From positions 108,483-172,482 of the forward strand of contig DATCTN010000027.1 of assembly GCA_036567965.1 (NCBI GenBank): a stretch of DNA of 64,000 nucleotides, read 5' to 3'. Source of the stretch: Candidatus Kryptoniota bacterium (lineage in GTDB: Bacteria > Bacteroidota > Ignavibacteria > Kryptoniales > JAKASW01). The notes below the pieces were generated by a model. The model was not told where the DNA came from. It did no database searches and saw only the letters and a program-made list of their open reading frames with translations. Shown in pieces: positions 18,185 to 26,360 of the stretch (position 1 is the stretch's first letter; every line of letters begins with the position of its first letter). A program made the translations under genes and the position numbers.

Positions 18185-18237
18185 ATGGACAAAGAAATTA
18201 AAAATTACGAATACAGGATCATCCCTCAGTCCACAAC
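18185..18237 (+). pseudogene. Gene start cut off by IS-derived miniature element
   Basis: A strong ribosome-binding site (AAAGGAGG) and an ATG begin a frame MDKEIKNYEYRIIPQSTTA, which runs directly into the left end of the 18238-18476 element and stops eight codons later. Only the first ~18 codons of the original gene remain; its identity cannot be told. Confidence 0.6.
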
Positions 18238-18476
18238 TGCCGTGCGCCCCAAAAAGTGATCGAGTGTTATATTAGTAACTGAGGCAAGAGTGGATCAGAG
18301 GAGATTGCAATGGGAAAGAAGCGGCACACGGTAGAATCGATCGTGGCGATGCTGCGGGAGATAGAGGTTCACTCGGCTACATGCCTCCAGCTCCAGAAGT
18401 CTTTTATCCTCGTCAGGTTGCCAATGCTTGACAGGATTACTAACTTCATGTTGGTACATAAACTGTGGTCAGGTCA
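18238..18476. mobile_element. Internally deleted IS3 derivative (MITE-like)
   Basis: 239 bp. The left part matches the left end and orfA start of the IS3 copy at 27466 (CCCCAAAAAGTGATC, ATGGGAAAGAAGCGGCAC). After about 125 bp it jumps to the 3' end of orfB (CACTCGGCTACATGCCTCC, CCTCGTCAGGTTGCCAATG) and the right terminus (TGTGGTCAGGTCA). It encodes no functional transposase and could be mobilised only in trans. Confidence 0.85.
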
Positions 18477-18619
18477 TTCATCGGAAATTCCTTACTTGAA
18501 AATTCCCTCTGCATACGATAGATTACGTCCTGCGACGGTAACATCTAACGCGACATCTAACGTAGGTTCCGGATTTCGATTCTAGGTCGCGAAATTCTTT
18601 GAAAGAAGCAAAATTCTGA

Positions 18620-18697
18620 GGGGTTGTAGCTCAGTTTGGTTAGAGCGCCTGCCTGTCACGCAGGAGGTCGCGAGTTCGAGCCTCGTCAACCCCGCCA
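18620..18697 (+). tRNA. tRNA-Asp (GTC)
   Basis: A complete cloverleaf: acceptor GGGGTTG / CAACCCC, D-loop AGCTCAGTTTGGTTAGAGC, anticodon stem CCTGC / GCAGG with a 7-base loop CTGTCAC and anticodon GTC at 18655-18657, T-loop GTTCGAGCC, discriminator G and encoded CCA. An integrase gene starts 421 bp downstream, so its 3' end is the probable left attachment site of the following island. Confidence 0.97.
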
Positions 18698-19117
18698 AAT
18701 TCCTTCCGATTTGAAACATTCCCCTCGACTTTTCGACTCCTTCGGTATTCGTGAACTGTACAAATGTGTACAGTGTTGAGAATCCTTACTGTACAGTTGC
18801 AACTCCCGATCCACGATGCTTGCTCGAAGTTTGATTGCATCAGCATGGGCCCTGCCTTTCTTCTATGCCGATTAGCAATCATGATTTTTGTTATTCATTA
18901 GAATTACTTCCCGGACCACATATGCTTGAATTTAGTTTCAATTCCATGGAGTTCAAAGGCTGAGGAATGGTTCTCTGTTTCGGAAACGAAATTTTGAGAA
19001 TTCCTTTTCTCAGTGCAACTTAGTGGTAGAAATAACAAGGCAGGTGCCTGCGGTATCTGCCGGGGGAAACGGCCTGCGGAACTCAGTGAGTGTCCCGGCC
19101 GACTTTAAGACAATAAA
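18698..19117. promoter_or_regulatory. Region between tRNA-Asp and integrase with CTGTACA repeats
   Basis: 420 bp without a gene. It contains a perfect spaced palindrome CTGTACA-aatg-TGTACAG (18756-18773) and, 14 bp later, a further CTGTACAG (18787-18794). The three half-sites look like an operator or recombinase arm sites controlling the integrase. They resemble but do not fit the CTGT-N8-ACAG LexA box (spacing is N10). Confidence 0.45.
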
Positions 19118-20020
19118 ATGGGGGTAATAACAATGTTACTGTCAGAATTCAGAAACTGGGCGGTCGAGTATGGGGAGACGAACTTCTCAAAGAAAACAGC
19201 CGAATGGTACAGAATATCACTCGACTCGCTGATAAAACTCATCGGAGACAAGGAAGTTACTTCTGTCACGCCACTCGAAATAGAAAAATACAAGACGTTG
19301 CGCAAGAAAGATGTTGCCGAGGCGACTGTAAACATAAATCTTCGCGCGATCAAGAGTTGCTTTCGGAAGGCATTCGAGCTGGAACTTCTTCAGAAGAATC
19401 CGACTGAAAAAATCAAAGGCATACGTGAAGCAGATCAGTGTCCGCTTTACCTCACAAACAAGGAAGCTTCAGAATTTCTAGGTGCCGCTCAACGTGAGCA
19501 ATGGTTTGGCAAGATCGTCCTTTTCGCAATACAAACCGGGCTAAGGAGAGGCGAGATTACAAACCTCCTGAAGAAGGACGTGGATATCGCTAACAGGGTC
19601 ATGCAAGTCCATTCGACGACTGGGTACAGGGTCAAATTCGGCAAACGGAGAGTCGTCACGCTCAACGATGTGGCTCTTCAAATCGTCAAAGAGCGGATGA
19701 CCGCCAATGATTCCGAGCCGCTTTTCACGGACGAGGATGGCAAAGCAATTGATCCGACCGTGCTAACAAAGAAGTTCAGAAAATACGTAAGGGAATTGGG
19801 TCTGAACAGAAAGCTACATTTTCATTCCTTGCGACACACTTTTGGATCCCTTCTTTGCCAGAACAATGTGCCGTTGAGGGACATCCAGGAGTTGATGGGA
19901 CATTCGCGGATAACCGTGACAGAAAAGTACGCGCATACATCTCCGGAACATTTACACATGTCTACTGGGGTAATGTCGACTCTGACTGCTTCATCTACGG
20001 GAATGTTCAGCTGGAACTAA
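19118..20020 (+). CDS. Tyrosine recombinase/integrase (tRNA-Asp island)
   Basis: 300 residues. The N-terminal SAM-like core-binding domain (~5-95, AVEYGETNFSKKTAEWYRIS) is followed by the catalytic domain. Visible catalytic residues are Arg in TGLRRGEI, HxxR in HSLRHTFGS, His in LMGHSRITVTEKY and the nucleophile Tyr in EKYAH. It cuts and rejoins DNA at specific sites. The position just after a tRNA gene and the direction away from it are typical of integrases of genomic islands that use the tRNA 3' end. The start is ATG 19118; ATG 19133 has a closer G-rich site (GGGGGT) and is a real alternative. A hairpin terminator follows. Confidence 0.93.
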   Translation: MGVITMLLSEFRNWAVEYGETNFSKKTAEWYRISLDSLIKLIGDKEVTSVTPLEIEKYKTLRKKDVAEATVNINLRAIKSCFRKAFELELLQKNPTEKIKGIREADQCPLYLTNKEASEFLGAAQREQWFGKIVLFAIQTGLRRGEITNLLKKDVDIANRVMQVHSTTGYRVKFGKRRVVTLNDVALQIVKERMTANDSEPLFTDEDGKAIDPTVLTKKFRKYVRELGLNRKLHFHSLRHTFGSLLCQNNVPLRDIQELMGHSRITVTEKYAHTSPEHLHMSTGVMSTLTASSTGMFSWN

Positions 20021-20047
20021 CTTCTCAGAAGGACGCAGTGAGAACAC

Positions 20048-20086
20048 GGGTGGGCTTTGACCTCATAGTGGGAGCTCACCCTTTTC
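20048..20086 (+). terminator. Intrinsic terminator after integrase
   Basis: The stem GGGTGGGCT / AGCTCACCC (nine pairs with one G-U) and a 16-nt loop are followed by TTTTC. It lies 27 bp after the integrase stop codon. Confidence 0.7.
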
Positions 20087-20249
20087 ATTTGCATCGGTGA
20101 AGCAGCCAGGAACCGGCAAGGACCGTAGTTATCTTTAAAAATGTAATTTTGTGAAATCAGAAAAACTCCATATTATGTGGCATAGAAAATAGACGCACAC
20201 TTCCAAAAGTCGTCGCGTGGGGGCAACAAACGATACAGGGGGCACATTG

Positions 20250-21239
20250 ATGAGGAGGGAAAAATCAGAGATCAGCACACAATTCCTCGTTTGGCGAACG
20301 AAACATAATCTTGATCTGACCGAGGAATTGACAAAAGGAATTCTCGTCGCCAAGCGTGCCATGGAGAACGTGCGTAAGATGTCCACGAGGAAGGTAGCGG
20401 ATATCCACCTGACTTCGGTAATAAGCGACATGATACTCAGGGATTTCTCTTATGGAAAGAGGGCGAAGATTGATCCGGCGAAGTTCAGGCTTCCGATCGC
20501 GGGGAGCAAAATACGCTATGACACATCGACGTCGATTCTCCATATCCCATGTCTGGACGCGAAAATATTTGCTCCACTTCCGATCGGTTTGTCAAGAATA
20601 TGGAAGGCGGAGCTGGACGAAGAGAACGTGTATCTAACGTTCGAATTACCGTGTGCTCGGAGAATTGCGTCGGAAAGATACCTGGGGATTGATGTCAATG
20701 TATCGCGTGCTCCAATCGTGGTGGGGGATCCAAGGACCGGGGAGTTCTGGAAACTCGGAGCAGAGCTCTTCGAGCTAAGAAAACGGCATGAAGCATCCGT
20801 GGCGGCTCTGAAAAGAGCAGGCAATTTCAGGGCACTCAAGGGCGCAACGGGCAACTACTCGAACAGGATGAATTCGGCACTGCACAGGATAACGAAGGAA
20901 GTGGTGATGATGGCGGCTGAACGTAAGTCGGGTATCGTCATGGAGGATCTTTCCGGCATCGAACACAAGGAAAGAGACCATTGGCGAGAGAAGATGCTGA
21001 AGCAGTGGGGGTACTCGAGACTTCAACATCTTATTGACTACAAGGCAGGCCTCATGGGGGTAGAAGTCCATTATGTGTCTCCCTATGAGACGAGCTCCCG
21101 ATGTTACCTCCACAGGATCAAGGGCGAGAGATCGAAGACAAACATATTCTATTGTTCTCTTGGTCATTCGCTGGACGGAGATGCCAATGCTGCATTCAAC
21201 ATTGCGCTGAAGTTTTTGACGGATAGCGTCGTGAGCTAA
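20250..21239 (+). CDS. TnpB/Cas12-like RuvC-domain nuclease (OrfB-type)
   Basis: 329 residues with the split RuvC fold of TnpB proteins. RuvC-I Asp is in RYLGIDVNVSRAPIVVGD, RuvC-II Glu in SGIVMEDLSGIE and RuvC-III Asp in SLDGDANAAFNIALK, so all three catalytic acids are present. The zinc-ribbon between motifs II and III is altered: ETSSRCYLH and FYCSLGH keep only two of the usual four Cys, with His in or near the other places. The N-terminal half is shorter and more divergent than in standard IS605 TnpB. Family members are RNA-guided DNA nucleases using a 3'-end omega RNA. No tnpA is present. The ATG 20250 is chosen for its GGGGGCA site; a GTG lies 33 bp upstream. It might be domesticated by the island. 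Confidence 0.8.
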   Translation: MRREKSEISTQFLVWRTKHNLDLTEELTKGILVAKRAMENVRKMSTRKVADIHLTSVISDMILRDFSYGKRAKIDPAKFRLPIAGSKIRYDTSTSILHIPCLDAKIFAPLPIGLSRIWKAELDEENVYLTFELPCARRIASERYLGIDVNVSRAPIVVGDPRTGEFWKLGAELFELRKRHEASVAALKRAGNFRALKGATGNYSNRMNSALHRITKEVVMMAAERKSGIVMEDLSGIEHKERDHWREKMLKQWGYSRLQHLIDYKAGLMGVEVHYVSPYETSSRCYLHRIKGERSKTNIFYCSLGHSLDGDANAAFNIALKFLTDSVVS

Positions 21240-21330
21240 CTGAATCGCGAGCGGAGATGGCACCCGCGGGCTCCGCCATTCGTGGTGGAAGGGTCCGAGC
21301 TCCTCAATGTGGGGGTTGTCAGAGAATAGG
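21240..21330 (+). ncRNA. Candidate guide/omega RNA scaffold downstream of TnpB-like gene
   Basis: The ~90 bp directly after the stop codon are G+C-rich and can form several overlapping stems (GCGGAG/CTCCGC, ATGGC/GCCAT, GGACC-type pairs around 21255-21300), then become A-rich. TnpB omega RNAs overlap and follow the 3' end of the gene, so this is the expected place. This is positional and structural inference only. Confidence 0.35.
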
Positions 21331-21450
21331 GGAAAAGACTCAAAAAAACGGGAAACTGGATTCCTGCAAATTGTACAAAACGCAGGGGTAGAGGATAATT
21401 CGCGAAAATCCGCGCGAGCAATCTTATCGGTGAAGAATACGAATCTGATA

Positions 21451-21894
21451 ATGAAAGCCCTCGAGCAGCGCTATGCGATCACCTTCATGGAGACCGTGCA
21501 CGCGATTCCCGGGGCGCGCGGGAGAGAAATATTCAACGTGGGTCCGATGGAGAATCATATGGTCGCGTGGAGCGGGATAAGCTTTGAACTGAAGCAGGCG
21601 CTTCTTTCGCTGGTGGAAGAGAGAAAGATAGTGGTCATGGGAATCGATTCGAGCTTCTATAGGATATTGAAGGAAGAATACCAGAAGCATCCCGGAAATG
21701 AGAGCATAGTGGACGTGTGCGAGAGGTTGATGAATCTTCCTCGCGCGAGCATGGACGACGCGCTGGAACAAAAGCATTATGATGATGCGCACTGGCTGCC
21801 GGCGATGATACTATTAAGACCGCCGGAGGACCATCTGGACAGTTTAATGTTTCAATCTTACACAAAAGACGGACAGCAGAAATATGAAGCCTAA
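21451..21894 (+). CDS. Hypothetical island protein, paralogue of the 22309 gene
   Basis: 147 residues from the ATG in ATAATGAAAGCC; the open frame extends further upstream but without a convincing start. The pattern TFMETVHAIPGARGREIFNVGPMENHMVAWSGIS and then LLSLVEERKIVVMGIDSSFYRIL aligns with the 22309 product (GEVPGFVGDYDFRIGSAEQ, NAVMWSGMSPEAIAIL, FYVPTVSGYYRFAL). The second half looks like a winged-helix fold (helices followed by a beta-hairpin), so a DNA-binding or regulatory role is possible, but no family was recognised. It is part of a plus-strand cluster running to 24554. Confidence 0.65.
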   Translation: MKALEQRYAITFMETVHAIPGARGREIFNVGPMENHMVAWSGISFELKQALLSLVEERKIVVMGIDSSFYRILKEEYQKHPGNESIVDVCERLMNLPRASMDDALEQKHYDDAHWLPAMILLRPPEDHLDSLMFQSYTKDGQQKYEA

Positions 21895-21903
21895 AGACAT
21901 TGT
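21884..21903. repeat. 20-bp exact repeat of a gene start
   Basis: ATGAAGCCTAAAGACATTGT is identical to the first 20 bp of the gene at 22309. Here it opens a 13-codon frame that stops inside the ribosome-binding region of the next gene (21922). It is probably the scar of a duplication, or a short leader peptide. Confidence 0.75.
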
Positions 21904-21921
21904 AAAGAGAGGAGTATCAGG

Positions 21922-22245
21922 ATGAGCGACCAAGTTGAACAGGCAAAGGCAGAGTGGAAAAAACAGATTGAAGACGCGAAATCAAAAATAGTCTGGAACT
22001 GTAATTTTCCTGTTACCGGATGGCACGAAACTGGGTGTCCTCATAGAACATGGACGACCGAAGAATTGCATAACGCTTTGATTGCCGCAAAGGCTTCAAT
22101 GATACTTATGTGCGAGGACGACGAGAAAGAGTCGACAACACATTCCACTGATGCGGCAAGCGAGCTGCCGAACGATGAGAAATTGCAAAGTGGGCAAAAG
22201 AATATGCAGGCTACGGAGAAGAGAGAAAACGAGACGGATTCATAA
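21922..22245 (+). CDS. Small hypothetical protein with Cys/His pair motif
   Basis: 107 residues, charged, with WNCNFPVTGWHETGCPHRTW near the N-terminus, a possible small metal site (C-x-n-H-x3-C-x-H). The rest is helical and polar (LIAAKASMILMCEDDEKES) with a Ser/Glu-rich tail. No family was recognised. A good ribosome-binding site (AGGAG) precedes the ATG. It lies between the two paralogues and was probably inserted or duplicated together with the 20-bp repeat. Confidence 0.6.
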   Translation: MSDQVEQAKAEWKKQIEDAKSKIVWNCNFPVTGWHETGCPHRTWTTEELHNALIAAKASMILMCEDDEKESTTHSTDAASELPNDEKLQSGQKNMQATEKRENETDS

Positions 22246-22308
22246 TAGGCGCGAAATGGGTGCGCGATATCGCGCGAGCGGCAAAAAATACAGTAGGGGA
22301 AGGAAAGC

Positions 22309-22713
22309 ATGAAGCCTAAAGACATTGTGCGAGCTATAAAGAAATTCGGGCCTACGACGTTCATTCAGCTCATGGGGGAAGTGCCTGGTTTTGTCGGAGA
22401 TTATGATTTTCGCATAGGCAGTGCGGAGCAGAATGCAGTTATGTGGTCCGGCATGTCTCCGGAAGCGATAGCGATTCTGGAGAACCTCATAAAATCGGAG
22501 CGCGTGTTTTACGTGCCGACCGTTAGCGGATATTACAGGTTTGCTCTCGGAGCCGTGGCAGATGAAATCACGAAGAAGGAAATTGACGACCAGATCTTGT
22601 CGTTGCCGAGGGTAGAAACGTGTCAGAAAACGGGAAAACGGAATCCCGCAATTCAAGTGGATTTCACACATCAACAACAAAAAGAAGGAAATAAAAATGA
22701 AGAGCTTTGCTGA
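22309..22713 (+). CDS. Hypothetical island protein, paralogue of the 21451 gene
   Basis: 134 residues, starting MKPKDIVRAIKKFGPTTFIQL. The helical first half followed by LENLIKSERVFYVPTVSGYYRF (helix plus beta wing) suggests a winged-helix-like fold. It shares the MWSGMSPEA / AWSGISFEL core with its upstream paralogue. A ribosome-binding site AGGGGAAGGA precedes the ATG. The gene overlaps the following nuclease gene by 17 bp, so the two are probably translated together. Confidence 0.65.
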   Translation: MKPKDIVRAIKKFGPTTFIQLMGEVPGFVGDYDFRIGSAEQNAVMWSGMSPEAIAILENLIKSERVFYVPTVSGYYRFALGAVADEITKKEIDDQILSLPRVETCQKTGKRNPAIQVDFTHQQQKEGNKNEELC

Positions 22714-23761
22714 CATGTTTAAAAATGATTTTCTCATTTCGCGCAGGAAAGATCTCGAGGCTCTCCTCGTAGAAAACATCGGCCCGCCGGCCGCGCCTGA
22801 GAGCTATCCACAGGAACCGGAAGACCTGTTAAGGATGCACAGGATCGCCGACGTCTGCGTGCGCGAGGAAATAATTCTTCGCAAGATTGGAGAGACGCCG
22901 TTAAGGCGGGTCCCTCCCGCAACCCAGCTTGCTTATCTCGTCGGAAGCGCCGTCCACGATGCGGTCCGGAGCAGGTACAGACACATCGATCTCACGGTAA
23001 GCGGTGTGTGCCTTCGCCATATCCTGTCGCCCGTATACGAAGATCTCCTCTCATACGAGCACCGCGAGGTGAATGGTGACGAGAGAGTCTGCGCGATCCA
23101 CCTGCTCGGCAAATGGATGTGCACGAAGTGCCTCGCTGAGATCGGCGGCAATGGTAAAAAGGACTGGAAGGCGTCTCCCGAGTTTCACCTCACGCCGGAT
23201 GGCAAGATTTGTGACGAGCCTATGACTTACAAGGAACTTGAGCTCCGTGACTACGAGGCCGGACTTCGAGGCGACCCTGACGGCGTGCTCGAGATCGAGA
23301 TAATAAGCGGCGCACCGTTATATACGCTCCTCGAAGTCAAAGTGCTTAACGAGTTCAACTTCGAAAATTTTTCAATTTCTCTCCCGAGAGTATATTATTG
23401 GCAGGTTCAGGGGTATCTGGGACTTACGGGACTCACCCGCGCGACGATGCTTCTCGTCAACAAGGCTGCGCGCGCCTCGAAGGACATGTACTCGGTTCTT
23501 GAAGTTTATCGCGACGAGCCTGTCATCGAGATGATCTGCAGGAAAGGGCGCGAGTTCCGGAAGGCCAAGGATACAGGGGTGCTCCCCGAGAAGATCTGTG
23601 AAAAGATCACGGACAAGCGCGCGGGAAAATGTCCCGTGAGGGATATTTGCTTTCGCGCGAATAACGAAACGCGGCTTACACGCATCGGGGATGTTGCAGC
23701 CGAATTGGATAGAATAGTCAGTAAACAGGGAAAGGGTAGAAACAATGGAAATATCGAATAG
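22697..23761 (+). CDS. PD-(D/E)XK nuclease, Cas4/RecB-like, with C-terminal Cys cluster
   Basis: 354 residues. The nuclease core is in the second half: RGDPDGVLEIE (Asp), TLLEVKVLNEF (E-x-K) and VYYWQVQGYL (QxxxY-like motif IV). This is the order found in the Cas4/RecB/AddB-type exonuclease superfamily. Cys residues at CTKC (~137-140) and near the C-terminus (KICEK, GKCPVRDICF) could bind an iron-sulfur cluster or zinc, as in Cas4 and AddB. Role: processing of DNA ends during recombination, replication or defence of the island; inferred. It overlaps the genes on both sides (17 bp each), so it is in an operon. Confidence 0.8.
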   Translation: MKSFADMFKNDFLISRRKDLEALLVENIGPPAAPESYPQEPEDLLRMHRIADVCVREEIILRKIGETPLRRVPPATQLAYLVGSAVHDAVRSRYRHIDLTVSGVCLRHILSPVYEDLLSYEHREVNGDERVCAIHLLGKWMCTKCLAEIGGNGKKDWKASPEFHLTPDGKICDEPMTYKELELRDYEAGLRGDPDGVLEIEIISGAPLYTLLEVKVLNEFNFENFSISLPRVYYWQVQGYLGLTGLTRATMLLVNKAARASKDMYSVLEVYRDEPVIEMICRKGREFRKAKDTGVLPEKICEKITDKRAGKCPVRDICFRANNETRLTRIGDVAAELDRIVSKQGKGRNNGNIE

Positions 23762-24554
23762 CATAACCGTCTCAAGTCATAAAAAGATCTTCGAGGAACT
23801 TGGCGTGAATGATGCGCAGGGTCTCATGCAAGAGCTTGCACGGACCACCGACAATCTGACGCAGAATTCACTCCGGCTCGCGCAGATCTTCTACCATATC
23901 AAAAACGACGAGCTATACCTCGACATGGGGTTCATGACGTGGGAGGCATTCTGCATGAAGTACGTGAAGCTTTCATCGCGCACGGTCAACTCGATGATCG
24001 AAGCGTGGGGAAGATACAGAGGACTCCCGCCGGACAAACAGAGAGCTATGACGGGAATCGGCTGGACAAAAGCGCGCACGCTCTTGAAGGTGGCGGACGG
24101 CGACAACTTCGGCGATCTCGTAAAGGAGGCAAAAAGGCTTACCTGCGATGAGCTTCAGGCAAAAGTCGGAATGCAGCTCAAGGAGAAAAAGTGCCGTGAG
24201 ATTTCGGCCGCGCCCAATCGCACGCTAAATGCTTCTTCGGAGGACCCGAATGTCATCCGCGACAGGAGCGGCGAGCCGGAGCAGCTCTTCAACATGAACT
24301 TCAAGCTGTATGGCGACCAGTACAGATCCGTCGTCGACGCGCTTGAATTGGCCTCGAAGATGTCGCACTCCCACAAACCGGGATATAATCTCTCACTTAT
24401 TGCATTGGAGTTCGTAGCGACGCATAGTGATGCTAAAGGTCTGAAGGGTTTGCTCGCGCTTGTCGAACAGACTCGCGGGGTTACGATTGTGGCTGTAGAC
24501 GACGAGTCAGGAGAATTTATCTATGGAAAGGAGAATGTGCAGGAATCGGTTTAG
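23745..24554 (+). CDS. Hypothetical helical DNA-binding-like protein
   Basis: 269 residues. The N-terminal ~110 residues (LTQNSLRLAQIFYHIKNDE, YVKLSSRTVNSMIEAWGRY, IGWTKARTLLKVADG) resemble the host-range/DUF3102-type helical modules seen in phage and plasmid proteins: a helix-turn-helix-like segment followed by a KARTLL helix. The C-terminal third (KLYGDQYRSVVDALELASK, FVATHSDAKGLKGLLALVE) looks like an alpha-helical dimerisation part. It starts inside the end of the nuclease gene, pointing to a linked function. No named family was assigned with confidence. Confidence 0.65.
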   Translation: MEISNSITVSSHKKIFEELGVNDAQGLMQELARTTDNLTQNSLRLAQIFYHIKNDELYLDMGFMTWEAFCMKYVKLSSRTVNSMIEAWGRYRGLPPDKQRAMTGIGWTKARTLLKVADGDNFGDLVKEAKRLTCDELQAKVGMQLKEKKCREISAAPNRTLNASSEDPNVIRDRSGEPEQLFNMNFKLYGDQYRSVVDALELASKMSHSHKPGYNLSLIALEFVATHSDAKGLKGLLALVEQTRGVTIVAVDDESGEFIYGKENVQESV

Positions 24555-24599
24555 AGTTATTGGCGCGGTTGTCGCGCGCCATTCAAAACAAGCGAAAAA

Positions 24600-24617
24600 C
24601 GGGAAGCTGATTTCCCG
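24600..24617. promoter_or_regulatory. 18-bp spaced palindrome upstream of XRE regulator
   Basis: CGGGAA-gctgat-TTCCCG. It matches the same design at 21349-21366 (CGGGAA-actgga-TTCCTG) and 22631-22648 (CGGGAA-aacgga-ATCCCG). It is 37 bp upstream of the regulator start codon, a natural place for an autoregulatory operator. Confidence 0.5.
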
Positions 24618-24653
24618 AAAAACGGTTCAAAAAACGAATGAAGGATTAAGAAA

Positions 24654-24986
24654 ATGACAGTCGGAGAAAAAGTAAGATATCTTAGAATGAAGAAAGACTT
24701 AAGTCAGAACGAACTCGCCCGGCTAGCTGACTTAGCGCAGCCCACAATCTGGCGCCTGGAAGCCGGCGACCAGCTTACTCTCAAAGGCAATCACGCGGTG
24801 CGGCTTGCAAATGCCCTCGGCACATCGGTCGATTTTCTTCTTTCAGACAGAGAGAAATGTAACACCACCGATTTCGTGGGCCACGACGACGGGATTGACG
24901 AGCTCGTGAAGCTTTACGTCGACTCGAATCAAAACGTGCGCGAGAAGATTTTGGACTACGCGCGATTCGTAAATATTAAACCATAA
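24654..24986 (+). CDS. XRE-family helix-turn-helix regulator
   Basis: 110 residues. The N-terminal Cro/C1-type HTH spans ~5-65: GEKVRYLRMKKDLSQNELAR, AQPTIWRLEAGD and AVRLANALGTSVDFLLSD, a textbook match. The C-terminal ~40 residues (GIDELVKLYVDSNQNVREKI) are helical and likely mediate dimerisation. It probably controls the island genes around it; the palindrome at 24600-24617 is the best operator candidate. Its ribosome-binding site is poor (AAGGATTAAGAAAATG). Confidence 0.92.
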   Translation: MTVGEKVRYLRMKKDLSQNELARLADLAQPTIWRLEAGDQLTLKGNHAVRLANALGTSVDFLLSDREKCNTTDFVGHDDGIDELVKLYVDSNQNVREKILDYARFVNIKP

Positions 24987-25093
24987 AGATAACCGGAGAC
25001 GCTCTGCGTTGGCGCGCTAGTGTTGATGCGGGGCCTTCTTCCGGAATTTTGTGAAGCGAAAGAATGAAACAGTATTAATGAAAGGAAGGACGG

Positions 25094-25801
25094 ATGGATA
25101 TGGAAGATCTTGATATATATTTCGTTTCGATGCGCGGCCAGATTAGGACCTGCGGTCATAGACATAAGAGTGCCGCGCACGCGGTAAAATGCTCGCTGGA
25201 AAACCGCGCTGACCTGGCGCCGTGGTCCGGCGGCATCGATCGTAACACAGAGATCGGCATAATAGTGGGCAAACAACTTTTCAGGGAAGGCGATTGGATA
25301 CTTACGCCGCAGGGGAGCGCGGAAATCATGAGTATCGATCGCGGCTTTTGCCGTTATAGAATCACTTACCTCGAGAGAAATACGGCGTGGGATGCCACGT
25401 ACAGTGAAGCCGAGGAGATTTCGGTGGAATTTGGATTTTCCATGACTCCGTACGATCCTGGCGACATCATGCTTGCGCTATCCAGGAAGCTTTCCGAGTT
25501 AGGCGATCTTACTGGATGGGAATCGAGAGTTGAGATTAACGATCACGGCTACTACAGAATAGTGCTCATGCACGAGGACTATGACTGGTTTGTGCTAGTT
25601 GGACACGACCCACGATTCCAGAATATAGAAGCCGGAACGGTGGTTGGAGATATACTGGCGGGGCTCAACGGCGACTACTCGGTGGCAGCATTGAATGATG
25701 CTATGGATTCTATCTTGGCGATACATGAGGCAGTACACTGTGGCGCAGACGATGGTGTTGGCGAGGACGAGGCGCGACTTTTACGGCGACCTTACAATTA
25801 G
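25094..25801 (+). CDS. Hypothetical island protein
   Basis: 235 residues, acidic and soluble. The N-terminus (RTCGHRHKSAAHAVKCSLEN) has a Cys/His pattern that could bind a metal. The middle contains EGDWILTPQGSAEIMSIDRG, a small beta-barrel-like segment; the remainder is mixed alpha/beta, with no recognised family. The ribosome-binding site is GAAAGGAAGG just upstream. It is the last gene of the plus-strand island cluster and is followed by 560 bp without a gene. Confidence 0.65.
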   Translation: MDMEDLDIYFVSMRGQIRTCGHRHKSAAHAVKCSLENRADLAPWSGGIDRNTEIGIIVGKQLFREGDWILTPQGSAEIMSIDRGFCRYRITYLERNTAWDATYSEAEEISVEFGFSMTPYDPGDIMLALSRKLSELGDLTGWESRVEINDHGYYRIVLMHEDYDWFVLVGHDPRFQNIEAGTVVGDILAGLNGDYSVAALNDAMDSILAIHEAVHCGADDGVGEDEARLLRRPYN

Positions 25802-26360
25802 ACTGCGGGCTATTGTCTCGATGGCAGTCGATTCGGACTTTTAAGACTTTAGAGGCGGCATATCTTGCATCAGTCGGCCATGCTGCGGGACCTATCCAGA
25901 TAAACTAAGATGGGTCGCGCAGATGGGCCTTTTCGTGCGCGATTTGCTGGAAGTTGATTTCCCGAGATGCGTGGCGAATAGTCGTGTGGGCAAGATTGCA
26001 CCGTTAGCTTCAGCAGTCAGGCTTTCTAGGCTCAGAGATCTCATCATCATTGAGCGTGGATCCAAAGATCGAAGGTCCTCCGACTACACGCCGATAACTG
26101 GTACCTGAAGCTATTGCTATTGCTTGGATTCCTTGCGTATCTCACCTTCCGAATCTTCAGGAGCTTCTTCACGCAGAATCCGGGGAGATCTTCCGCCCAC
26201 TTGCTTCAGATATTGGAAGACCTAGGTTTCTCACGCGGTTTATCGACCTCCCGCACTGCAATTAGGCGGGGTGCATAATTTTTGTGGTAGTGTCTCAGTT
26301 TGAAATCTTGATTTAGGGGTAGATGCTTGACCGGATAAGTATCATGCCGTATATTTCGGC
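25802..26360. other. 559-bp spacer, possible gene relic
   Basis: No intact gene. From about 26106 to 26276 a frame without a start codon reads like a membrane segment followed by a basic tail (LKLLLLLGFLAYLTFRIF), which could be the tail of a decayed gene. The end of the gap holds the operator-like palindrome at 26343-26363. Confidence 0.4.

Noticed and set aside
18756..18794. LexA/SOS box upstream of the integrase
   Set aside because: The CTGT...ACAG half-sites are 10 bp apart instead of 8, and no lexA is in the window; kept only as an unspecified operator-like repeat.
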